A DNA stretch of 64,000 nt from Symbiodinium natans (lineage: Eukaryota; Sar; Dinophyceae; Suessiales; Symbiodiniaceae). Made by a program: the position numbers and the translations under genes. Positions 11,676 to 21,897 of this stretch are shown here, piece after piece. The notes beneath the pieces were generated by a model that ran no database searches, was not told the DNA's origin, and worked only from the letters and a program-made list of their open reading frames with translations. The stretch spans positions 84,501 to 148,500 of the forward strand of contig CAJNDS010000057.1 in NCBI GenBank assembly GCA_905221605.1, written 5' to 3'. Position 1 is the first letter of the stretch; every line of letters begins with the position of its first letter.

Positions 11676-12164
11676 TTACAGGTGCCCAGCGGCATGTCGG
11701 TTCAGAACTTTGCCGCGTTTGTACCCTCCTGCTTGAAACAGCGCCATAAGCAGATGGAAACAGCGTTTGGCACAAAGCTTTCTATGCCTTGCAAAGCCCG
11801 CCATACGTTGGATGTCCTGCCCACATACTAACAGCGGAAATTGCACCATCTTCTCGAGGCGGGAAGAGGGCACGTGTAGTTTCCTTGCAGCTCTTGCAAA
11901 CGCAACTGAACATAGCAGGCTCCCAGTTGGTGATGGCCTCAACATGCCCCAACGTTGGCAGTTCTGGGACAAACACCCACTTGGCGATGCGATTTTCCTC
12001 TCTTTCCAAGAAACAAAGAATTTGCAGCCTTTTCCTGTGATATCAGGGGCATATGTTGAAGGATTGGTCCCACAAATGCCGTTGTACCCTTTTAGTGCTT
12101 CATACAATATAAAGAAGTAACGCATTTTTTTTGGGAAGGGGGGGGGGAACATTTGGGGCGACAA
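11676..12164 (-). pseudogene. Broken coding remnant, product unknown
   Basis: The longest island in the 10-24 kb part. Two minus-strand frames carry protein-like sequence in turn: one (to 11782) reads FVPELPTLGHVEAITNWEP then CVCKSCKETTRALFPP, the other (to 11676) reads MVQFPLLVCGQDIQRMAG then RHRKLCAKRC. The most plausible single protein would switch from the first frame to the second near the PPRED region, as after an indel or an unrecognised intron. Cys-rich pairs (CVCKSC) suggest a metal-binding segment, by inference only. Plus-strand frames here look like shadows. Confidence 0.4.
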
Positions 12165-12590
12165 ATCTTGGAAAACACCAATGTATACATTTCCATATGT
12201 GGATTTTGTAGCAACTTATCTTCACGGTACGCGTAGAGAGGCAGCCACTGTCTTCGTGGTCAAGCCAAACCAATTTCAAAAGTGGGCGTTACGCTTCCCA
12301 TTGGCTATATAAGTCTCGCGCTGCAACACCCTGAGCCCTGAACCCTAAACCCTAAACCCTGAACCCTAAACCCCAAAGCCCAAACCCTAAACCCCAAACC
12401 CCAAACCCTACAGTAAACCCTAAACTCCAAACCCTAAACCCTAAACCCCAAACCCTAAACCCTAAACCCCTTCCTTTCCCGAAGCCAGACCGAAGACGAG
12501 AGGCATCAAGGGGCAGACAATCTCTTCGTCCGAGCCCATGATCTGCGACAAGCCCTAAACCCTAAACCCTAAACCCTAAACCCCAAACCC
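12165..12590. other. Non-coding stretch with TATATAAG near 12308
   Basis: Island sequence 12165-12320 followed by CCCTAAA arrays. On the plus strand a CCAAT-like element and TATATAAG lie at 12295-12315 (a second TATATAAG-like site is at 10332). They resemble a TATA box but nothing transcribed downstream could be supported. No gene called. Confidence 0.3.
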
Positions 12591-13067
12591 TAAACCCTAA
12601 ACCCTTGGGAGTTCAGGGGTTGAGGAGTTTCGGGGTTTGGGAGTTTAGGAGTTGCGGAGTTTGGGAAGTTTGGGAGTTCAGGGTTTAGGAGTTCTAGGGT
12701 TTGGCAATTTAGGGAAAGCCCGACACCCCAAGCCCCTGAGCCTCTTAAACCCTCAACTTCGGATGCTTGCCCTTGTGGCAACAGCCCCTTACTTCAGGAA
12801 GATCGTCGGGGCCTGTGTTCCTTCTTAGGACCTGATTGAGGGGGGACCATCACCTTAAACCGTACACTCCAAAACTTCTGAAATCCAAAGTCCAACAAAA
12901 ACCCTTAAAACGTAAACTCCCACACTCTCACACCCCCAAGCCCTGAACTCACAAACCCTAAGCCCTAAACCCTGCACTCCTAAACCCTAAACGCGTAAAC
13001 TTGTGAACTCCCGAAGTCCTCACATGAAGTAGGTAGTATTCCTTATATGTATCCTCCAACAGGACAC

Positions 13068-15735
13068 CCAATACGCAGCAATGTTTTTAAAGTGATTTTA
13101 GGCACTTGCCAACCCTAAACCCTAAACCCCAAACCCTAAACCTAAACCTCAAACCCTAGACCCCGAAAATGCCACCCGTAGCCTTGAAGGTGACATTCTT
13201 CCAGCGATTGCTCTCCAGGATTTTGTTGGTTGCCTTGCCGGTTGGCACCTGACCGTTTGAGGTTTGGAGAGGTTAGGCAAGCCCTGATTTCGGGTTTAGG
13301 CTGTAGGGGCTTGAGGCTTAGACGTTTAGGGTTTAGGGATTTAGCGGTTTAGGGATTTTAGGGTTTGGGTTTTGGGAATTCGGGGACCTAGCTCTTTTCC
13401 TTTACATAGAGTTCCTCAAGCCAGCATACATCCTCTTCAAACAGCCGAAGGCCCAGTAGGCCCTGAACCTTAAAGCCCAAGGCCAACAGGCCCTAAACCC
13501 TAAAGCCCAAGACCTAAACGCTACAGCCGATGCAGCCCCAGGCCCAAACAGGCCCTAAACCCTACGCCTCAACCCCAGCAGGCCCGAAACGCTGAAGCAG
13601 AAGGCCGAGTAAGCACTAAACCCTAAAGCCCAGCGTGGGCGGGAGGACCTTCGCCCCCAACCCTACAACTCTACACTCCCAAGACTCCTCGAAAACCCTA
13701 AAGCCGCAAGCTCCGAAACCTCCAGGCTCCGACAATCCCAAAAGGGTTTAGGATTTAGGATTTAGGGTTAGGGTTTAGGGTAAATCCCTAGAGCCCTAAA
13801 ACCCTTAAACCCCGAGCCATCTTCTTCGTCAATAACAAATTTGCGTGCGGCTTAGGGATTCAGGTTAGGTTTTGGGTTAATTGAAGGGCACGGGCAAGCC
13901 CCAAACCCGTAAGCAAGTTTCGGGTTTAGAGAACCCTAAACACTAGCCCTCTTTTTCACACATATATTCAGATCCTAAAGGAATTCGTGGGCATTGGGCA
14001 ACATGTCACGCGCATTGTCCAACATTTCGGGGCAAATATGCAGAGTCTCGCAGGCATCGTGCAACAATCGCGGGCGTTTTTCAAAAAAATCGTGGGAATT
14101 GCCCAAAACCTCGTGGGCACTGGCTCGTAGATGCTTTGGGGCTTGGAGCTCAGGGTTTAGGGTTTAGGATTTAAGGTTATGGGGTTTAGGGTTTAGGGTT
14201 TAGGGTTTAGGGTTTAGGGTTTAGGGTTTAGGGTTTGGGGTTTGGGGTTTGGGGCTTAGGGTTTAGGGTTTAGGGTTGGGGTTCAGGGTTTAGGGTTTAG
14301 GGTTCGGGTTTATGGGTTGGGGTTTTGGGGTTCGGGCGGCCGTCAGGAGGAATCTAAAGAATTGGGGCCTACTTTTGAGATGTTTTTACCCCCTGCCCCC
14401 TGACGCCTCTTTTGCAACCTGCCCCTATGGGCATGAGGGGCTGCACCCTTTCAAGCAAGCTTGCATCCCAACTTTGTGCTTACCACACTACCGGGACCCC
14501 AATCCTTCTTCAGCTTCTCCGATTCAGTGTCACCCTAAACCTAAACCCGGAACCCTAAACCCTAACCCCTAACCCCTAAATCCTGAACACTCCACCCTGT
14601 AGCCCCCTGGCATGCAGAGCTTGGCGCGGTCTTCTTCAAATCCACGGCCAGGGCTTGATGCTCGATCCCGTCCCTGCCAGGAACGGGGTTTCGGGTTTGG
14701 GGTTTAGGGTTTAGGGTTTGGGGTTTAGGGTTTAGGGTTTGGGGTTTGGGGTTTAGGGTTTGGGGTTTAGGGTTCGGGGTTTAGGGTTCGGGTTTAGGGT
14801 TTGGGGTTTAGGGTTTAGGGTTTTCTGGGCTTTTAGGGCCTTTCACCAACCATGAACCATCCAAACCCTAAACCCTAAACCCTAAACCCCAACACCTAAG
14901 CCCTAAACACCCAAACTAGGCCTCAAACCAGCCGGAGGGCTTAAACACTCAAGCGAAAAAATCCCAAACCCCAAGCCATGCCAAACTCTTGAATCCTAAA
15001 CACTGCGGTTGAGGGTTTAGGCTTCAGGGGGAAGCCGTAACACCCGTACACCCTCCCTAACACCCCAAGCCCTAGGCCCTATACCCTAAGCCCTAAGAAC
15101 TTCAAAGCCCTAACACCCTAAACCCCAAGCCCTCAACCCTAAACCCTAGGCCTTATACCCTAAGCCCTTAGCCCTTAGCCCTAAACCCTAAACCCTAAAC
15201 CCTAAACCCTAAACCCTAAACCCTAAACCCCAAATCATTCCAAAGCCCTACGCCCTGAAAGCCCTGAAGATCCCGCTCTCGCGGCCTGATCATGGCTTCG
15301 AGCAGGGCGGAAAACGCCTGAGCCCTAAGTGGATGTCAGATTCTGGGGTCCAGGGTTTAGGGTTTAGGGTTTAGGGTTTAGGGTTTAGGGTTTAGGGTTT
15401 AGGGTTTAGGGTTTAGGGTTTAGGGGTTAGGGTGTAGGGTTTAGGGTTTAGGGTTTAAGGCTTCGCAGCGCTTTGGGATTTATTAGGGGTTTTGGGCTTT
15501 AAGGTGGTGGGTTGTTGGGTCTTGTTCCGGATTTTGTGTTGGGGTGGTTGGGCTTTAAGGCTCAGTGTTCAGGCGTTTGCGCATCCAAGGATAATATGGG
15601 GATTTAGGATACTTGAGGCTTTGAAGGCTTTGAACTCTAGGGTTTGGTGTCTACGTATGATTTGCGGTTCAGGAGGAGCTTCCCCCCGGCTGAACACGCG
15701 CGCAGCTGGAGCCAAGAAGCCAGGAAAAGCAACAT
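13068..15735 (-). CDS. Multi-exon gene with signal peptide, product unknown
   Basis: The first exon (15735-15655) opens with MLLFLASWLQLRACSAGG, a typical secretory signal, and ends TAC|GTAGAC. Further exons: 15317-15252 (AFSALLEAMIRPRERD, donor GTAGGG), 14673-14604 (HQALAVDLKKTAPSS), 14534-14484 (ESEKLKKDWGPGSV, donor GTAAGC), 14418-14390 (VAKEASGGRG, donor GTAAAA), 14119-13987 (LLHDACETLHICPEML), 13432-13406 (DVCWLEELY, donor GTAAAG), 13248-13176 (GKATNKILESNRWKNV) and 13104-13068. Acceptors are AG, mostly AG|G. Phases agree from 14673 down to 13068, if 14604 uses a GC donor and 13987 a GA donor. The junction 15252 to 14673 does not match, so an exon is missing there. Introns are largely TTTAGGG/CCCTAAA. 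I recognise no family; a secreted or plastid-routed protein is inferred from the leader alone. Confidence 0.6.
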
Positions 15736-15989
15736 CGGCGTGGCTGATTCTTGTGAGGGGATCCCCCCTCTCCCCGCCGGTTTAGGGTTTAGGGATTTCG
15801 GCTTAGGGCTTAGGGCTTAGGGCTTACGGCTTGGGGCTGAGGGCTTAAGGCTTGGGACTTAGGCTCAGAGCTTGGGACTTAAGGCTTAGGGATTAGGGCT
15901 TAGGGGCTTAGGTTTCGGGTTGTGGGTTCTCTCTACCCCCCCCTCCCCCCTTGCCGTACCTCGAGGTTCCTCCCTGGACCCTCAACCCT

Positions 15990-16115
15990 ACACCCCCTAC
16001 TCACAACCCCAACGCCCTAAACAAGAAGAGCAACGCAAGGGCAAATACGGTTGCTTGGAAGGGGGAAAAACAGTAGCCTTGGACGAACAAGGGCCAAAGG
16101 GTTTATGAGGGAACC
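15990..16115 (-). CDS. Candidate exon, product unknown
   Basis: After a GTTCAG|G acceptor near 16115 the minus strand reads FPHKPFGPCSSKATVF and continues PPSKQPYLPLRCSS up to the repeat. The plus strand is open too (RPKQEEQRKGKYGCLEGG), so the assignment is weak. The adjacent 15785-15910 is repeat variants of TTTAGGG/GGCTTAGGG. Confidence 0.3.
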
Positions 16116-16589
16116 TGAACACCCCCCAAAAGGTAATCAGGGCACTACTGGGCATCCTAGAGAAACCCTTGACCCTAAACCCTAAACCCTAAATTCTGAA
16201 CCCTGAACTCTGAACCCTGAACCCTAAACCCTAAACCCTGAACTCTGAACCCTGAACCCTAAACCCTAAACCCTAAACCCTAAACCCTAAACCCTAAACC
16301 CTAAACCCTAAACCCTAAACCCTAAACCCTAAACCCTAAACCCTAAACCCTAAACCCTAAACCCTAAACCCTAAACCCTAAACCCTAAACCCTAAACCAA
16401 ACCCTAAACCCTTAAACCCTAAACCCTAAACCCCCCCAAACCCCCAAACCCAAACCCAAACCCTAAACCCTAAACCCTAAACCATAAACCTAAACCCTAA
16501 ACCCCTAAACCCTAAACCCTAAACCCTAAACCCTAAACCCTAAAACCCTATTTAAAAAACCTATATATAATTTAAATGTTAAGGGGTTA

Positions 16590-17180
16590 CTGGGCAAGGT
16601 CATCTTTTTACTGGGCAAGGTCATTTTTTTACTGGGGGTCATTTTTTTACTGGGCAAGGTCATTTTTTTACTGGGCAAGGTCATTTTTTTACTGGGCAAG
16701 GTCATTTTTTTACTGGCAAGGTCATTTGTTACTGGGCAAGGTCATCTTTTTACTGGGCAAGGTCATCTGGGCAAGGTCATCTTTTTACTGGGCAAGGTCA
16801 TCTTTTTACTGGGCAAGGTCATTTTTTACTGGGCAAGGTCATTTTTTTACTGGGCAAGGTCATTTTTTTACTGGGCAAGGTCATTATTGGGCAAGGTCAT
16901 TTTTTTATTGGGCAAGGTCATCTTTTTACTGGGCAAGGTCATTTTTTTACTGGGCAAGGTCATTTTTTACTGGGCAAGGTCTTTTTTTTACTGGGCAAGG
17001 TCATTTTTTTACTGGGCAAGGTCATTTTTTTACTGGGCAAGGTCATTTTTTTACTGGGCAAGGTCATTTTTTTACTGGGCAAGGTCATTTTTTTACTGGG
17101 CAAGGTCATTTTTTTACTGGGCAAGGGGCAAGGTCATTTTTTTCCTGGGCAGGTCATTTTTTACTGGGCAAGGTCGTTTC
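16590..17180 (+). repeat. About 22-bp tandem array (TTACTGGGCAAGGTCATTTTT)
   Basis: About 27 copies of ACTGGGCAAGGTCAT plus a T-run of 4-8, with occasional short units (GGGCAAGGTCATCT). Long Phe/Tyr/Trp/Ala/Arg and Lys/Val/Ile/Leu frames across it are repeat products. The array begins right after a long CCCTAAA array. Confidence 0.93.
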
Positions 17181-17204
17181 GTCCAAAGGTGTTTAGGATT
17201 TCCG

Positions 17205-17400
17205 GGCCTAATGGTTAGGGTTTCAAGGCCTCACGGCCTGGTGAGGGCCTCAAGGCCTGCTGTTTAGGGTTTCACGGCCTCACGGCCTGGTATTTAGGGT
17301 TTCAGGGTTTCAGGGCCTCAAGGCCTGGTGTTTAGGGTTTCAGGGCCTCAAGGCCTGGTGTTTAGGGTTTCAAGGCCTCAAGGCCTGGTGTGGCTGGTGT
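17205..17400 (+). repeat. About 30-bp repeat (TTTAGGGTTTCAAGGCCTCAAGGCCTGGTG)
   Basis: Four or five copies of GGGTTTC(A/C)AGGCCTCAAGGCCTGGTG, mixing a telomere-type unit with an AGGCCT palindrome. Confidence 0.8.
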
Positions 17401-17517
17401 TGTGTTAAGTGTTTGGTACTACGGCGTGATTGGTGGTGCATCCGAAGAGAAAATAAGTAACCTTCTATTTTCTTAATGTTATGGGATTCTTTGGGCGGGT
17501 GGGTTTTTGTCCGTTGC

Positions 17518-17559
17518 CTAGATACACTGCTGGCCTAGTAAATGCTCGAACTTGAGATG
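17518..17559 (-). CDS. Candidate terminal exon (HLKFEHLLGQQCI), product unknown
   Basis: Acceptor GTTCAG|, 13 codons reading HLKFEHLLGQQCI, then TAG. It could be a C terminus whose upstream exons lie above 17.66 kb. The DNA just below (17400-17515) is also open on the plus strand (LSVWYYGVIGGASEEK), so strand confidence is modest. Confidence 0.35.
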   Translation of the reverse strand, partial: HLKFEHLLGQQCI

Positions 17560-17882
17560 CTGAACCCTAAACCCTAAACCCTAAACCCTAAACCCTAAAC
17601 CCTAAACCCTAAACCCTAAACCCTAAACCCTAAACCCTAAACCCTAAACCCTAAACCCTACCCGTAAGAGCAGTAAGGAAGGGCCGTGTAGGGGAGTAGT
17701 TGGGGATCCTATGATTTTCCGAAGGTCTTCAGGGGTTAAGTCCCAAACACCTGCCCCCCCCATACACGTATAGCGTTTGGGGTCTGGGGTTCTGGGGTTT
17801 AGGGTTTAGGGTTTAGGGTTTAGGGCTTAGGGTCTAGAAACAGGTTTTCGGGTGTGGGGGGTCAGGATTTCGCTGGAAGGGT

Positions 17883-17966
17883 TTAGGGCTGAGGGAACTC
17901 GGCAAGTAGGTCTGGAAGTAGGTCTACCCTGAGCCTCTGAAAGTTCGGTTTCAAAGCCTCTGCGGC
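17883..17966 (-). CDS. Candidate exon, leucine-rich segment, product unknown
   Basis: Acceptor TACAG|G, then 27 codons with AAEALKPNFQRLRVDLLP and DLLAEFPQP, ending in a TAA that is part of the CCCTAAA repeat. An internal CTCAGG|GTAGAC could serve as donor instead, which would shorten the exon. Upstream, 18170-18030 holds two further open pieces (VKQRAHS with donor GTAGTA; RSSSIPKAPRPQRLEDQQS). Confidence 0.45.
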   Translation of the reverse strand, partial: AAEALKPNFQRLRVDLLPDLLAEFPQP

Positions 17967-18394
17967 CTGTAGGCTTGAGGACCTAAGGGGTTACAAAGAA
18001 CCCTCAACCCTCTAAACCCTAAACTCAGGACTGTTGGTCTTCCAATCTTTGAGGTCTGGGGGCCTTGGGGATTGAAGAGCTTCGCTCAGGAGACTGAATA
18101 CTACTGCATATAGGAAAAGGTACTACCCAGAATGTGCCCGTTGTTTCACCTCAGGGTTTTAGGGCTTTGGGATAAGGGTGGTATGGAGTTTCGGGTTTAG
18201 GGTTTAGGGTTTAGGGCTTAGGGTTTAGGCTTTAGGGTTTAGGGCTTAGGGTTTAGGGTTTAGGGTTTAATTAGGGTTTAGGTTTTCCCCGTTACCCATT
18301 GTACCCATTGAAACTCAACAGGCCAGCAAACCGTATAACAAACCTTACTCACACCCCACACCTCGACCCAAAGGCCTAAAACCTTTCTTTCCCT

Positions 18395-18560
18395 CCGCAC
18401 AGAATGGCGCTGATGCCAAGGTGCGACTGCGAAAACCACTGGGGTGGGGAATTTCTTCGGTCACTGGGATGTCGGTCAGACTGGGATTGGGGGTTCAGAC
18501 TCTCCTGAATGCAGAGCCCAGGAGGCAAGTGCTGGCGTTTAGCGGGTTTGAGGTTCAGGG
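18395..18560. other. Island open on both strands (exon, strand unresolved)
   Basis: Minus strand: CATTCAG|G acceptor, then 41 open codons including SDRHPSDRRNSPPQWF and SHLGISAILCGGKERF, with donor AAAG|GTTTTAGG. Plus strand: an open frame of similar length with KPLGWGISSVTGMSVRLG and AEPRRQVLAF. Minus is favoured because it fits the other exons. A second island at 18680-18810 reads better on plus (AVHGFWTARVKHADDTYTYR). Confidence 0.35.
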
Positions 18561-18819
18561 TTCAGGGATTCAGGGTTTAGGGCTTAGGGTTTGGGGTCTA
18601 GGGTCTAGGGTCTAGGGTTTAGGGTTTAGGGTTTAGGGTTTAGGGTTTAGGGTTTAGGGTTCAGGGTCGGAAATTCCCCGCACACCTCCTGCCGATCTTC
18701 AGCAGAAGGTGCAAGCAGTCCATGGTTTCTGGACCGCCCGAGTGAAGCATGCAGACGACACTTACACATACCGCATCGCTTTGAAGGGAGTAGTGCTGCT
18801 TTGGGCTTTGGGATTCGGG

Positions 18820-19610
18820 GTTTTGGGGTTTAGGGCTTCGGGCTCATGGAATCCTCAGCCGCAGCCTGCGTCGGCTCAGACCGTCACTCCTGCTGCAAGT
18901 TGGGGCTGCAAGCGGCATGGGGGCTCAGGGGTTAAGGGTATAGGGCCTAGGGCCCAGTTGGGGTTAGGGATTTAGAGTCTAGGGTTGAGGCATCCAGATT
19001 TCCGTCATACTCAAAACCTCAAACCCAAACCTCACCGACTCCACCCCTGAGCCCTTGTGGGTTTGCGGTTTAGGCTTCAAGGTGCTAGGCTGCAGCCTTG
19101 AGGTAGGGTTCCTGAACCCTAAGCCTAAACCTTAAACCCTAAACCCTAAACCCTAAACCCTTAACCCTCAACCTTAGGGTAAACCCTGAACCCAAAACCC
19201 TAAGCCCCCCAACCATAAACCCAGCCAAGCCCTCTTCCCCAGACCCCAAAACCCCAAACGTCCAAACCCCACCCCTAACACAGTTTAGGGTTTAGGGTTT
19301 AGGGTTTGGGGTTTGGGGTTTGGGGTTTGGGGTTTGCGGTTTGGGGTTTGGGGTTTGGGGTTTGGGGTTTGGGGTTTGGGTTTAACCCTAACAACCCTAA
19401 AAAGCACCCTTAAACAATCTAAACACCCAAAACCCTAAAGATCTAAAACCCCTAAAACCTCTCAAAACCCAAAGCCTAAACCCCACCCCCACCCCCCCAC
19501 CCACCCCCGGGCCAAAAAAGCAACAACAAAAAACAACTAAAAACCCCAAAACGCACCAAAAAAACCGAAGAGCAAAAACTATAAAATAGAAGTACCTACA
19601 TCCCCTAGGG
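18820..19610. other. Repeat-rich stretch, no supported gene
   Basis: TTTAGGG and TTTGGGG variant arrays (19280-19382 is almost pure TTTGGGG) with short unique pieces. Between 19480 and 19600 are C- and A-rich low-complexity tracts. I see no exon I can support. Confidence 0.5.
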
Positions 19611-19616
19611 GTGTGC

Positions 19617-19677
19617 CTTCAACAGCGAGCAGCTCGGCATTCGTCTCGCTCAGCCGCTCGAGGTCTTGGATGCATTC
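19617..19677 (-). CDS. Candidate coiled-coil exon, product unknown
   Basis: Acceptor GTGCCAG|G, 20 codons reading ECIQDLERLSETNAELLAVE, then AG|GCACACCCCT, a GC donor. The heptad-like Leu/Glu pattern suggests a coiled coil. The sequence after the donor (GGCACACCCCT..AGGGG) is shared with an island at about 61270-61285, where it again follows an AG, suggesting a common intron 5' end. Confidence 0.55.
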
Positions 19678-20136
19678 CTGGCACGATCTCGGCTCTACTT
19701 ACTGGATCTAAAGGCTAAACCCTAAACACTTAACCCTGAAGAGGGAAGTAGGTACCCTATTAGTTCCTTTAAAGGGTTTACAGCAATCCTAACCTACTGA
19801 GGTTGAGGTTTATTGACTCAGGCTTGGGGTTTAGGGTTTACGGTTTCGGGTTTGGGGGGGGGTTTAGGTTTAGGGTTTGCGGTTTCGGGTTTGGGGGGGC
19901 TTAGGGTTTAGGGTTTCGGGGTTTCGGGTTTCGGGTTTCGGGTTCAGGCTTTAGGGTTTAGGGTTTGAGGCTTCCTTTCAAATAGGCCTGAAGCATGTCC
20001 ACAACCATGCCCTCACCCTAAACCCTAAACCCTAAAGGCTAAACTCTAAACCAAACCAAAAAATGAACCTCATGTCACACCTTTACCTAATATCACGCCT
20101 GACATGACGAAGCCCACCGCTCCCAGCGTCACTTAC

Positions 20137-21381
20137 GGGTGCTTCAAGGCCAGTGGAGGCGCATATCTCTGACCCTTAACCCCATATCCGAAAACCTATA
20201 TCAACCCGCAACCCTAAACCCTACGTAAGTATTCGTTTCCCAAGCTTGAAAGCTTGAAGGCTCAATCTTCAAGTAGTGTGTTGCGTTACAAGGACCCTGA
20301 ACCCCCTTAACCCTAAACCCATACCGCATGTTTTGCCAACTTACTCAGGCAGAGGGCCCCCCTCAAAGTGCATCCCATGATCTATCCTACCCTTATGAGC
20401 CTTTATCATCCTAAGTGGGCCCCGGTATATCCCTGAAGAGTCCTCAGTACTGGTAGGTGAGCTGGAGCCTTCCAAAGTACACAGCAAACCCTGAACCCTT
20501 ACATACAAAGGAGGGGTTGAGGGTTCAGGGTTTAGGGTTGAGGGTTTGGGGTTTAGGGTTTAGGGTGCATCAAAGCTGAGGGAAGGGGATCAACCCGACG
20601 AATTGGGCGTTGATAGGCAAGCCCTAAACCCTAAACCCTAAACCCCAAACCCTAAACCCTAAACCCTAAACAGAAAAACAGGCAGGCTCTGCAATCAACA
20701 CGCGATGGACGGCTTGTGCTCGTTCGGCATCCGAGCAGCCTGACCAGAGAGCTCGGGGAAACCGTCCCCCTAAACCCTAAACCCTAAATCCTAAACCCGA
20801 AATCCTAAACCCTAAACCCTAAACCCTAAACCCTAACCCTCCAGGGCCCTAAAACAAGCTCCGAGGATTTCAGGAATCCCTGGGCGGAGGCCACCGGGCC
20901 TGCGATGAACGCCCGCTCCCCGATGCTCAGCCTGGCATGGGAGGGTTTAGGGTCTAGGGTTTAGGGTTTAGGGTTTGGGGTTTAGGGTTTAGGGTTGAGG
21001 GTTTAGGGTTTAGGGCCTCGAGGATTGAGGGCCACCGAGGTTTAGGGCCCTATAAACCCTACACCCTCAACCCCCCCCCCCAGCCGAACATCCCAAACCC
21101 TAAAACCCAGAGTTTGGGAGGGCATCAGTCGTCTCCAGAATTTCCCGAAACCCGGACCAATGAGACCCCAAATGACCTCCTACGCCCTAAGCGCAAAACC
21201 CGACACGCTAACCCTGGGATATTCCCCCTTATACTAACAGGGCTTGATAGGGGGGATACTATAAGCTAACCCTTAGTCAACGGGTCTGGGGGGTGTCCCA
21301 CTTCCGGCCCACGAATCTTCTCTAGTTTTTCCCGAGGCGCCCCTAGAGGATCTGGACCATTTTCTGGGCCAAACTTCCCTC
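20137..21381 (-). CDS. Multi-exon gene with canonical GTAAGT donors, product unknown
   Basis: Minus-strand exons: 21381-21302 (GPENGPDPLGAPREKLEK), 21176-21107 (VIWGLIGPGFGKFWRRLM), 20931-20838 (LSIGERAFIAGPVASAQ), 20739-20702 (AARMPNEHKPSI), 20432-20345 (RMIKAHKGRIDHGMHFEG) and 20166-20137 (YAPPLALKHP). The donors at 20344 and 20136 are textbook GTAAGT and each follows a fully open frame. Phases match at 21302/21176, 20838/20739 and 20345/20166, but not at 21107/20931 or 20702/20432, so exons or exact sites are missed there. The intron 21301-21177 is mostly a short inverted-repeat element (21215-21300). Both ends of the gene are unseen and no family was recognised. Confidence 0.6.
21215..21300. 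mobile_element. Short MITE/introner-like element, family 1
   Basis: Begins TGGGATATTCCCCCTTAT and ends GGGGGTGTCCCA, an imperfect terminal inverted repeat. The start matches elements at 44171 and 56241 through TTATACTAACAG. Its outer end overlaps the splice donor GTGGGACACC of the exon ending at 21302. Confidence 0.65.
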
Positions 21382-21754
21382 CTTCAAACCCTAAACCCTA
21401 AACCCTAAACCCTAAACCCTAAACCAAAAAGAGGAGCTCCGAGAAGGGACTCCCAAAGCCCTGAAATCCCAAAATCAGCCTGCTCAAGCACGGCCAGGTT
21501 TGGGTTTAGGGGTTTAAGTCTAAGGACTGAGTCACATGGAGCTTAGGGTTTAGGGTGTAGGGTTTAGGGCTCAGGGTTTGGGGTTTAGGGTTTAGGGCTA
21601 GGGTTTTGGGCTTGGGGTTTCGGGTTTAGGGTTTAGGGCCTAGGGCTTGGGGTTCAGGGGGCTCGCGAACTCCAGCCGGCTGCACGTTTCGTCGTCATCT
21701 GGCGGAGTCTTGCCAGTTTGCCTGCGGGCGGGCTTTGTCCGATACCTGTAGAGG

Positions 21755-21897
21755 TTGGAGGTTCAGGGTACTCAGTACTACCCCAATTATAACTGTACTG
21801 TACTTAGAACTCATAAGCCCTTTAAGTACCTTAATATGCTTCTAATTGAGTTATAAGTATAGGTATAATTCGGATACTCAATACCATGAACCTCCAA
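21755..21897. mobile_element. Palindromic MITE, family 2
   Basis: 143 bp bounded by TTGGAGGTTCA and TGAACCTCCAA, an 11-bp perfect inverted repeat; the interior holds TATAACTGTACT and TTATAAGTATAGG. A second copy lies at 62695-62810. It sits between TTTAGGG and CCCTAAA arrays, probably in an intron. Confidence 0.7.

Noticed and set aside
16576-17267. Frames of 206 and 126 codons (Phe/Tyr/Trp/Ala/Arg and Lys/Val/Ile/Leu)
   Set aside because: They are products of the 22-bp array and shift frame with unit length changes.
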